A stretch of DNA of 64,000 nt from Aurantiacibacter suaedae. GTDB taxonomy: Bacteria > Pseudomonadota > Alphaproteobacteria > Sphingomonadales > Sphingomonadaceae. Numbering within the stretch: position 1 is the stretch's first letter; the number at the start of each line of letters is the position of its first letter. The position numbers and the translations under genes were made by a program. Positions 53,367 to 60,847 of the stretch are shown in pieces. The stretch is from positions 496,001-560,000 of the forward strand of contig NZ_SKCG01000003.1 in assembly GCF_005434915.1 (NCBI RefSeq). The letters are read 5' to 3'. A model generated the notes under the pieces. The model did not search any database. It saw only the letters and a list, made by a program, of their open reading frames with translations, and was not told the origin of the DNA.

Positions 53367-53903
53367 ATGGGTGATCTACTTTTCAATATAACGGACTGGA
53401 TGAGAGGCACGGTCCTGCTCGACTGGGCGTTCTGGATGCAGGAAACTGCGTTCAGCCTGTTCATGGTCGAGAACTTCTGGAACGTGCCCATTGCCCAGGC
53501 GATCCACATCCTTGCGATCGGTGCCGCCTTCGGCTCGGTGCTGATGGTGGTGTTGCGCGTGAACGGCATGGCCGGGGCGGGCCTGACCTTCGAGCAGACC
53601 GCCGCGCGCTTCGTGCCGTGGGTGCGCTGGGGGCTGCTGGTCATCGTGCTGTCGGGCCTGGCCATGATCATGGCAGAGCCGGTGCGCAACATGATCAACG
53701 CCGTGTTCTGGATCAAGATGATCGCGCTGATCGTGATGGTTCTCGTTTCGCTTTCGTGGATCGGTTCGGTCCGCTCCGCCGCGCAGACGGCTGGCGCGGC
53801 CTATATCGGCACCGGAGGGGCGAAGGCCACCGGCTGGCTCATCATGGCGCTGTGGTGCTTGATCATCGTGTGCGGTCGCTGGATCGCCTACGTGCCGGTG
53901 TAA
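53367..53903 (+). CDS. DUF6644 family membrane protein (1)
   Basis: Membrane protein of 178 residues with about four helices. The early 'VPIAQAIHILAIGAAFGSVL' helix with its single His is the conserved DUF6644 element; the rest is hydrophobic with WVRWGLLVIVLSGLAMIMAE and a C-terminal Trp-rich helix. Function unknown. ATG 53367 has GGAGGGG 11-17 bases away. A second member follows after 16 bases, so they probably form a pair, between quinoprotein genes. Confidence 0.75.
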   Translation: MGDLLFNITDWMRGTVLLDWAFWMQETAFSLFMVENFWNVPIAQAIHILAIGAAFGSVLMVVLRVNGMAGAGLTFEQTAARFVPWVRWGLLVIVLSGLAMIMAEPVRNMINAVFWIKMIALIVMVLVSLSWIGSVRSAAQTAGAAYIGTGGAKATGWLIMALWCLIIVCGRWIAYVPV

Positions 53904-53919
53904 GGGGGAGTTTCGAATA

Positions 53920-54504
53920 ATGTATTATCCTGAACCGACGACGATCTGGGAATCGATCCAGTATTCCCCGCTCGGCATCTTCATCGCCGAAAGCACCTGG
54001 GCTTTCCCCACGATCGAAACGATCCACGTGATCGCGCTGGTCACGGTGCTCGGCACGATTTTCGTGATGGACCTGCGCCTGCTGGGCGTGGCCTCCAAGA
54101 ACTACCCGATCACCTCGATGAGCCGCGATACGCTCAAGTGGACATGGGGCGGGTTTATCCTGGCGGCGATCACCGGCACCTTGCTCTACATCTCGAAAAC
54201 GTCGAGCTACATGATCAACCCGTTCTTCATGGGCAAGATGGTGCTGCTGGCGATTGCCGGCCTCAACATGGCCTATTTCCACTTCGTGACGTGGAAGACC
54301 GTGGCCAACTGGGACACCTCGCCGGTTGTGCCGATGGGCGCCAAGGTTGCGGGCATCACCTCGCTGATCTTCTGGATCACCATCGTGTTCTTCGGCCGCG
54401 CCATCGGCTTCACGCTGGGCATCTACGATTGCTACATGGTCGGGCAGGGCGACGATGGCTTCATCGTTTCCATGCTGGCCGGGATCGCCTGCGCGGGCGC
54501 CTGA
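53920..54504 (+). CDS. DUF6644 family membrane protein (2)
   Basis: Membrane protein of 194 residues, about four helices, with 'FPTIETIHVIALVTVLGTIF' followed by VMDLRLLGVASK, the clearest DUF6644 signature in the window. Two His residues lie in or near helices (IHVIAL, AYFHFVTWK) and could bind a cofactor, which is speculation. GGGGGAG lies 9 bases before the ATG. It is followed by a strong terminator. Confidence 0.8.
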   Translation: MYYPEPTTIWESIQYSPLGIFIAESTWAFPTIETIHVIALVTVLGTIFVMDLRLLGVASKNYPITSMSRDTLKWTWGGFILAAITGTLLYISKTSSYMINPFFMGKMVLLAIAGLNMAYFHFVTWKTVANWDTSPVVPMGAKVAGITSLIFWITIVFFGRAIGFTLGIYDCYMVGQGDDGFIVSMLAGIACAGA

Positions 54505-54524
54505 TCCAGCTCTGATAGAACAAG

Positions 54525-54563
54525 AAAAGGGGCAGGCGCATCACGGTTCGCCTGCCCCTTTTT
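54525..54563. terminator. Bidirectional rho-independent terminator
   Basis: AAAAGGGGCAGGCG pairs perfectly with CGCCTGCCCCTTTT around a 10-base loop, with a T-run on one side and A-run on the other, between the convergent genes ending at 54504 and 54569. Confidence 0.92.
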
Positions 54564-54568
54564 CGTGG

Positions 54569-56680
54569 TCACTCGGGCAGCGCGAAGACCGTAACAGCGG
54601 CCGAGGGCACGGCGGGTGTCGGCAGTTCGGGCGTGAAGCCCGGCAGCCCGAACGAGAGCGGATTGCCCGCACCCGTCACCACCGCGATATATTGCTTGCC
54701 GTCCACCGCATAGGTGATCGGCGAGCCGTTGGGCACGCCGGTGAGCGCGCTCCGCCAGATCTGCGCGCCATCGTCCTGCCGGTAGGCGAGGAAGTCGCCG
54801 TCCATGCCGCCGGTGAACAGCAATCCGCTGGCCGTGGCGAGCATCCCCATATCGTAAGGCGCGCGGCGGCGGGTTTCCCACTTCACCTCCCCCGTTGCCA
54901 TGTCGATGGCCTGGACGAAGCCGAAATTGCCATCGGAATCGGCGGGTGCCGAATAGTAAACGTTGACCCCGCTCGTCAGGAATCCGCCTTCGGTCACCGG
55001 GCGCAGCTCCATGCAGGTATCGCGCGCGTTGACGAACAGCGTGCCGCTGGCCTCGTCGAACGAAGTGGGGCTCCAGTTGCGCCCGCCGCCTGCGTGCGGG
55101 CACATGAACACAGAGTCCCGATCACGGCCCGGTATCTTGCTCGGATCGACGCTCTTGCGGCCCGTCACCGGGTCGATTTGGGTGATGAAGTCCTGAAAGC
55201 CCATGTCGGCGGTGGAGATATATTCGCCGGTCGCGGCGTCGAGCGTGTCAAACAGGCCTTCCTTGCCGCCGGTCATCACCACATGGCGGCGCTCGCCGTT
55301 CACATCGAGATCGCCGATCACGCGTTCGAACACCCAATCGAGATCGTACTGGTCGTTGGGCACGTGCTGATAGTACCACTTCAGCTCGCCCGTGCGCGGC
55401 ACGAAGGCGAGGGTGGAGTTGGTGAACAATCCGTCGTTGTTCGCGCCGGGCAAAGCATCGCGATAGGGGCCGGTATCGTAGGTCTGCGCCACGCCCCACA
55501 AGGCGAGGCCAGTCTCGGCGTCATAGGTGCCGCTGGTCCAGACCGAGCCGCCGCGCCGCTCCTCGTCGGGCACGCGGTTCCAGGTATCGCCGCCTTCTGT
55601 GCCGGTCTTGGCGACGGTGTCGAAGGTCCACAGATGGTCGCCCGTTTCGGCATCGAAAGCGGCGATGATCCCGCCGCCAGGCTCCTGCGTGGCGAGGCCC
55701 GCCATGATGACGCCGTCGGCAGCGAGCGGACCGCCGTTGCTGCGCATGCCGGAGCGGTCGGTGATCTTGACGTCCCAGATGGGCCGCCCGCTGCGCGCAT
55801 CGAACGCGACCAGCGCGTTGTCGGAGGTGGCGACGTAAAGCTTGTCGCCATAGAGCGCGATTGTCTTCTTGGAGAGCGGGGCGACGTCGTCGGGCAAACG
55901 CCTGTCATAGCGCCATAGCTGCCTACCGTTCGCCGCATCGAAGGCGAACACGCTATCGCCGAAGCCGAACACATAGAGCACCCCGTCGCGGACCAGCGGC
56001 TCGTTCATCGTCGCCCCCGGTGGCAAGGCCTGCGACCAAGCGACCTGCATGGTAGCGATATTTTCAGGCGTGATCTGCGCCAGCGGCGAGTAGCCTTGCC
56101 CTTCGTGGCCGCGCCGCCAGCTGAGCCAGTTTTCCGGTGCCGGATCGGACAGCATTGCCTCGGTCACCGGGCTGTAGTTCGCAAAGCGGTCGACCGCCTC
56201 AGGCGCGGCGGGGAAGGGGTAGCGGTCGGTAATGCCGCCGATGCCCAGCTCGTTGCCCTGCTCTCCCGCAGGCGCGGCGGGCATTTGCGGCCCTGTAAGC
56301 TGGCCCCCGGCAAAGCCCATTGCGGCCTCGCTCACGGCACCGTTTTCTGACAGGATCAGCGCGGTGAGATCGGCATAGTCGTCCTCGCCCAGCGCGCTGG
56401 AGCCGCCCGGCGGCATCGAACGGTGGATGTAATCGAACAGTTCGGCGGCGGGCACTCCGCCCCATTTGTCGAGGAAGGCTCCGCCCTTGAGCGCTCCGGC
56501 GAACTGGCCGCCCGCAAGATCTCCCCCGTGGCACATCGCGCAGTGGACGGCATAGGTCTGGCGACCTCGCTCGGCTTGTTCTGCAAAGCCCGTGACAGAT
56601 TGCGCGGTGACAGCGCCCGCAAACCCCATCGCCGCCAAGCCAGCCGATGCCAGCAGCAGCGTCCCCATTTTATGTGTCAT
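54569..56680 (-). CDS. Quinohemoprotein dehydrogenase with N-terminal cytochrome c domain
   Basis: Exported PQQ enzyme of 703 residues. After the signal peptide comes a cytochrome c domain with CAMCH (Cys47, Cys50, His51) and a probable Met ligand in 'HRSMPPGGSSAL'. The PQQ propeller follows from about 170 ('NWLSWRRGHEGQGYSPLAQI', repeated 'DAANGRQLW', 'DARSGRPIW', 'DAETGDHLW'), with QYDLDW as the likely catalytic-Asp region. The heme-first order is that of polyvinyl-alcohol dehydrogenases and the reverse of type II alcohol dehydrogenases. ATG 56680 has GGGAG 8 bases upstream (ATG 56695 does not). The electron acceptor and substrate are unknown. Confidence 0.88.
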   Translation of the reverse strand: MTHKMGTLLLASAGLAAMGFAGAVTAQSVTGFAEQAERGRQTYAVHCAMCHGGDLAGGQFAGALKGGAFLDKWGGVPAAELFDYIHRSMPPGGSSALGEDDYADLTALILSENGAVSEAAMGFAGGQLTGPQMPAAPAGEQGNELGIGGITDRYPFPAAPEAVDRFANYSPVTEAMLSDPAPENWLSWRRGHEGQGYSPLAQITPENIATMQVAWSQALPPGATMNEPLVRDGVLYVFGFGDSVFAFDAANGRQLWRYDRRLPDDVAPLSKKTIALYGDKLYVATSDNALVAFDARSGRPIWDVKITDRSGMRSNGGPLAADGVIMAGLATQEPGGGIIAAFDAETGDHLWTFDTVAKTGTEGGDTWNRVPDEERRGGSVWTSGTYDAETGLALWGVAQTYDTGPYRDALPGANNDGLFTNSTLAFVPRTGELKWYYQHVPNDQYDLDWVFERVIGDLDVNGERRHVVMTGGKEGLFDTLDAATGEYISTADMGFQDFITQIDPVTGRKSVDPSKIPGRDRDSVFMCPHAGGGRNWSPTSFDEASGTLFVNARDTCMELRPVTEGGFLTSGVNVYYSAPADSDGNFGFVQAIDMATGEVKWETRRRAPYDMGMLATASGLLFTGGMDGDFLAYRQDDGAQIWRSALTGVPNGSPITYAVDGKQYIAVVTGAGNPLSFGLPGFTPELPTPAVPSAAVTVFALPE

Positions 56681-56771
56681 GCGCAGCTCTCCCAAAGCGC
56701 CTGTGTGCCCACGGCTTTATGCCTGTGGGTCGGACACCGAGCCTATCTGCGCGTCAGGGTGGGCGCAATCT

Positions 56772-58424
56772 CTAGTCGGCAATGCCGAGCGGGGTCGCCA
56801 CCTTGTCTTCGAACAGCGCATCGTAAAGCTGCACCTTGGCGGGCGCGATCCAGTCACCGACGCCCGATTGCCCGGCATCGAGCACCATCACCTTGCCTTC
56901 AGGTACCGCATCGACCTCGGGCCACTGCGGCAGCCCGGGGCCGTTGGGATTGCCGGTGGCGGCGAAGTTCACCCAATACTGGCTGACAAGGTCGGCGAAG
57001 GCCTCTTCCTCCGGGTTGCCGCACATCTGCTCGACCGACGAGCCGGCGGGGAAAGTGCGCGGGGCGCACAGGTTGTCGAATACGTAGGGGATCTCGACCG
57101 TATGCGCGGCGCCGAGATTGGCGCGGCCCTCATCATAGGGCGGATCGTGGCGGAACCAGTAGTGATAGGCCTTCTGGCCGATCTCGGCCTGATACTTCGC
57201 GAACTGGCGGTGAAGCCAGCTCATGTTGTCGCCGAAGGGCTGGGTGGCCATCGCCTGCGCCTCGGCATCGGTGCTGACCGGATAGGCCGTGCGGCCCAGC
57301 TCGACCTCGTCGCCCCAGCGCATGGCCTCGCCCGCGTTCCAGCTTTCAAGCGTGGCGGGCGGGCCGAACAGAGCGGTGAAGCTGCCTTCGTCCTCGTTCG
57401 AACCGGTCAGCACATCGACCTTGAGCTGACGGCCCTCGGCGAAGGTCACCGAGAGGTCTTCGGGCACGATGTGCCCGTCGATAATCATGCCCTGGCCGGG
57501 GACGGCTGCGAACACTTCCTCGGCGGGTAGGGCGCGCAGTTCTGCGAGATTGGTGGTGCCGAGCTTCTCCTGCGCTGCGGAAAGGCTGCGCTGTTCGGCG
57601 GTTTCGCGCGGAACCATGGGGGCGATGTTGAGGCCCATCCAGTTGCCGCTCTCGCTGATGACGCGGGTGATCAGCCCCTCCGCCGGAGGAGCCCCCGCCA
57701 GCGCGCCGTTCATTGCCGCGCCCGCGCTTTCGCCGAAGATGGTGACCCGCGTGGGATCGCCGCCGAACGCCGCGATATTGTCCTGCACCCATTGCAGCGC
57801 GGCGATGGCATCACCCATCGCCTGATTGCCCGAGTGCCCGTCGCGCGCGGTAAGCTCGGGGTGGGCGAAGAAGCCGAGCGAGCCGACGCGGTAGTTGAAC
57901 GTGACCACGACCGCGCCCTTCTGCGCGAGTTGATCGCCTTGGCTGAACGGCGACGAGCCGCCGCCTTCGTTATAGGCGCCGCCATAGAGCCAGACCATCA
58001 CCGGCAGCTTGGCGTCGACCTCGCTCGCTGTGGTCCAGACGTTGAGATAGAGACAGTCTTCCGACATGCCGGGGCTGTCGGGCATATCGGTGGCAGAATT
58101 GACCGGGAAGCGCTGCGACGCAGGGTTCTGCACGCAGCTGTCACCCCAATGGTCGGCTTGGCGCACGCCCTCCCAGTTCGCGGCGGGCTGCGGCTGCTCC
58201 CAGCGCAGCTCGCCCACCGGCGGTGCGGCGAAGGGAATGCCTTTGAACACCGTCACTCCGTCGAGCTTGCCGGCCGTTCCCTGCACGCGGCCATTTTGTG
58301 TGGCAACTACGTCCACGGGCGCGGCAGTTTCGGCATGGGCAGTGCCGCTGTAGCTGGTGGCACAGGCGGCGAGGCCCAGACAGGCGGTGACGGTAAGCGC
58401 GCTACGCGCAAGCGAGGTGTGCAT
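56772..58424 (-). CDS. Type-B carboxylesterase lipoprotein
   Basis: Alpha/beta-hydrolase of 550 residues, exported as a lipoprotein (LAAC, Cys21). The carboxylesterase B signatures EDCLYLNVW (122-130) and GESAG (Ser233) are clear, with oxyanion YGGAY at about 147-151. 'GDPTRVTIFGESAGAAMNG' matches the family consensus. ATG 58424 has AGGG 9 bases upstream; the open frame extends to 58505 without a ribosome site. It lies between the quinohemoprotein and the paralogous unknown proteins, all on one strand, and may release the alcohol or acid that the quinoproteins oxidise. Confidence 0.9.
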   Translation of the reverse strand: MHTSLARSALTVTACLGLAACATSYSGTAHAETAAPVDVVATQNGRVQGTAGKLDGVTVFKGIPFAAPPVGELRWEQPQPAANWEGVRQADHWGDSCVQNPASQRFPVNSATDMPDSPGMSEDCLYLNVWTTASEVDAKLPVMVWLYGGAYNEGGGSSPFSQGDQLAQKGAVVVTFNYRVGSLGFFAHPELTARDGHSGNQAMGDAIAALQWVQDNIAAFGGDPTRVTIFGESAGAAMNGALAGAPPAEGLITRVISESGNWMGLNIAPMVPRETAEQRSLSAAQEKLGTTNLAELRALPAEEVFAAVPGQGMIIDGHIVPEDLSVTFAEGRQLKVDVLTGSNEDEGSFTALFGPPATLESWNAGEAMRWGDEVELGRTAYPVSTDAEAQAMATQPFGDNMSWLHRQFAKYQAEIGQKAYHYWFRHDPPYDEGRANLGAAHTVEIPYVFDNLCAPRTFPAGSSVEQMCGNPEEEAFADLVSQYWVNFAATGNPNGPGLPQWPEVDAVPEGKVMVLDAGQSGVGDWIAPAKVQLYDALFEDKVATPLGIAD

Positions 58425-58515
58425 CGGTTGGCATCCCTGTTCTGTTTCGCGGCCTTCTGCGGGCCGTATTGGCGGTTGGCGGGCGCTCGTTTGCGCGCCC
58501 GCCAATCACTGACGC

Positions 58516-59637
58516 TTAGTGCGAGGTGTTGCTCGCCGCATCCTCTTCGCTCAGCGCTTCGAGCCCGGCGCGCGAAGCGGTGATGTAGTTGCGCGGCTGC
58601 ACGTTGCCCTCGTGGCAGGCATATTCGAAGAACGAATAGTCATTGTCCTGCGTCCAATCGAGCCGCGCGGTCCACTTGTCGGTAAAGACCTCGGGATCAT
58701 TGTAGGTCAGCTCGTAAACGATGTGGCCCGGATCGGTCATCGTCAGGCGCTCGGTCACCTTGGCGTTTTCGCCGGTGGGGATGGTGTTGAACGGCGGCAC
58801 GCCCATGGTCGCCATGTTGAGCGGCGAGGGACCACGGTCGTAGGTATCGTGCGGCACGCTGTCGCCGGAGACGATGTTGGTCGTCTCGATCACCAGCGTG
58901 TTGCCTTCCCACCAGCCGATCGACTGGCCCATCCACGCGCGCACGTCAGCGGGCCAGCGCATGGCATCGGCGGCCGCCTTGTCGGCCACGATCGGAATAA
59001 CGCGGGCATCGTGGATCATTTCCAGCTGGATGGTGACGAATCCCGGCGCCTGCAGCACGCGGATGCCGTTGTTATAGCGGAACGGGAACATCGAGGCGGG
59101 GAAGCCGCGCGTGATGCAGCGATCCCAGGTGTCGAAATCACCTAGCCACTCGAAGTCGGTGTTCGGCGTCCAGCTCGACCGGCCCGCCTGATAGCGCTTC
59201 TGCGCATCCTCGGTCAGCCCAGGAAGTTGGCCGCTGGTGGGATAGACCAGCAGCGAAGTGCGGCGGCCCGAGGCATCCGATTCCACCCAGTGACCCATGC
59301 CGATTGTGCCTGCTTCTTCCTCAGCGGCATAGGCAGCATCCGAACGGCCCGCCTGTTCCTGCCGGGCAGCGAATTCCTCTTCGGTGAGGTAGAAGCGGTC
59401 GCCATATTGCTCCGGGCGGTTCATCGGCAGGCTGGCGATGTTGTCGATCGGATAGGTGCCGCGCAGGTCCGGGTCACCCCAACTTGTCTTTGGCGGATCG
59501 AAGTCGGTCGGGACGGGAGCGATGGTGGTCAGGTCTTCGGGCACGACGTTCTGCGCCGCCGCCGGCATCGCGAGCGCCAGCGAACTGGCCGACAGAACGA
59601 ACAACGTTCGTCCGAGCATGGTCTTCAAAGTGGTCAT
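58516..59637 (-). CDS. Conserved exported protein of unknown function (paralogue 2)
   Basis: Exported protein of 373 residues, signal peptide ending at 'MPAAAQ'. Recurrent motifs are SWGDPDLRGTYPIDNIASLP, 'RCITRGFPASMFPFRYNNG', 'WWEGNTLVIETTNI', 'ERLTMTDPGHIVYELTYNDP' and YACHEGN. It is closely related to the next gene (59695) and more distantly to 50211. Such proteins are common near quinoproteins and TonB receptors in sphingomonads and some acidobacteria, from memory, but no activity is known. AGGAG lies 8 bases before the ATG. Two conserved Cys (RCITRG, YACHEG) could form a disulfide. Confidence 0.8.
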   Translation of the reverse strand: MTTLKTMLGRTLFVLSASSLALAMPAAAQNVVPEDLTTIAPVPTDFDPPKTSWGDPDLRGTYPIDNIASLPMNRPEQYGDRFYLTEEEFAARQEQAGRSDAAYAAEEEAGTIGMGHWVESDASGRRTSLLVYPTSGQLPGLTEDAQKRYQAGRSSWTPNTDFEWLGDFDTWDRCITRGFPASMFPFRYNNGIRVLQAPGFVTIQLEMIHDARVIPIVADKAAADAMRWPADVRAWMGQSIGWWEGNTLVIETTNIVSGDSVPHDTYDRGPSPLNMATMGVPPFNTIPTGENAKVTERLTMTDPGHIVYELTYNDPEVFTDKWTARLDWTQDNDYSFFEYACHEGNVQPRNYITASRAGLEALSEEDAASNTSH

Positions 59638-59694
59638 TGCGTTCTCTCCTGAAATCGGTAGGCGGCCAGAGCCCTTTCCGGCCGCGGGTAATCA

Positions 59695-60804
59695 TCAATC
59701 TTCGCGGCGCTTGAGGCCTCCGGCAGCCGGGTCCATCGCCGGAGGCGGCCCGGCATCTTCGCCCACGGGTTCAAGCATCAGGCCGCGGGCATATTCCTGC
59801 TCGCGCCGGGCGCGGTCGGAATTGATGTAGCCGCGCAGCTGCACGTTGCCTTCGTGGCAGGCATATTCGAACATCTGGTAGTCGTCGTCGCGGGTCCAGT
59901 TGACGCGCAGGGTGAAGGGCGCGGTCCAGATTACCGGGTCTTCGTGGGTCATTTCGTAGGTGATCGTGTCGGGCCCCACCATGGTGAAACGCTCGATCAC
60001 CTTCGCCTGCTCGCTAACCGGTGTGGTGTTGTTGGCCGGAACGCCGAGCGTGCCGTTCGAGAACACCGAAGCACCGGTGGTGAGGTTGGTGGTTTCTACC
60101 TCAAGCGTGTTGTGATCGACCCAGCGGCCCCGGCTCGACCCGTACCAGCCGGTGACAGCCTCGGGCCAGTGCCCGCCTTCGCCGACAGGGATCACCCGCG
60201 TGCCGAGCATCTCGATCACGATGGCGACCTGTCCGGGCGATTGAAAAATGCGCAGCCCGTTGTTGTAGCGCGCCGGATACATGGCAGCGGGGAAGCCGCG
60301 CGTGATGCAGCGGTCGTAGCTGTCGAAATCGTTGGTCCAGTCGTAGGTCTGGCCGATCAGCCAGCTTGAGCGCATCAGTGCCGAGCGGCGGCGGCCTTCA
60401 TCGGTCCAATCGGGCAGGCGACCATCGGTGGGTGATACCACCATCGACGTGCGGCGGACTCCGGCCTCGAACTCGATCCAGTGACCAAGGCCGATGGTGG
60501 ATTGCTCGTCCTCGACCTCATAGGCCTCTTCGAGGGCTTCGACCTTGCCCTGTTCGGCTGCCATTTCCTCTTCGGTCTTCCAGAACCGGTTGCCATAGCG
60601 TTCGGGGCGGTTGACCGGGAGGTCAGCGATGTCGTTGATCGGCCAGCTGCCGCGAAGATCAGGCTCGCCCCATGAAGTGAGGGAGGGCTGATAGGTGTCT
60701 GGCACCGGCGGCATCACGGTGAGGTCTTCGGGCACCTCTTGCGCCGTAGCGGGCAGCGCAAACGCAAGGCCCGCTGCGGCGATCAGGAACAGTGTTCGTG
60801 TCAT
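59695..60804 (-). CDS. Conserved exported protein of unknown function (paralogue 3)
   Basis: Exported protein of 369 residues, signal peptide ending 'LPATAQ'. It repeats the paralogue 2 layout: SWGEPDLRGSWPINDIADLP, RCITRGFPAAMYPARYNNG, 'WVDHNTLEVETTNL', 'ERFTMVGPDTITYEMTHEDP' and YACHEGN. Duplication next to paralogue 2 is evident. GGGAG lies 7 bases before the ATG. Located just behind the quinoprotein at 60848, hence probably cotranscribed with it. Function unknown. Confidence 0.8.
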   Translation of the reverse strand: MTRTLFLIAAAGLAFALPATAQEVPEDLTVMPPVPDTYQPSLTSWGEPDLRGSWPINDIADLPVNRPERYGNRFWKTEEEMAAEQGKVEALEEAYEVEDEQSTIGLGHWIEFEAGVRRTSMVVSPTDGRLPDWTDEGRRRSALMRSSWLIGQTYDWTNDFDSYDRCITRGFPAAMYPARYNNGLRIFQSPGQVAIVIEMLGTRVIPVGEGGHWPEAVTGWYGSSRGRWVDHNTLEVETTNLTTGASVFSNGTLGVPANNTTPVSEQAKVIERFTMVGPDTITYEMTHEDPVIWTAPFTLRVNWTRDDDYQMFEYACHEGNVQLRGYINSDRARREQEYARGLMLEPVGEDAGPPPAMDPAAGGLKRRED

Positions 60805-60847
60805 TGTTTCTCTCCCCCAATGTAGCGTCCTGCCGCCCCGGACGTAG

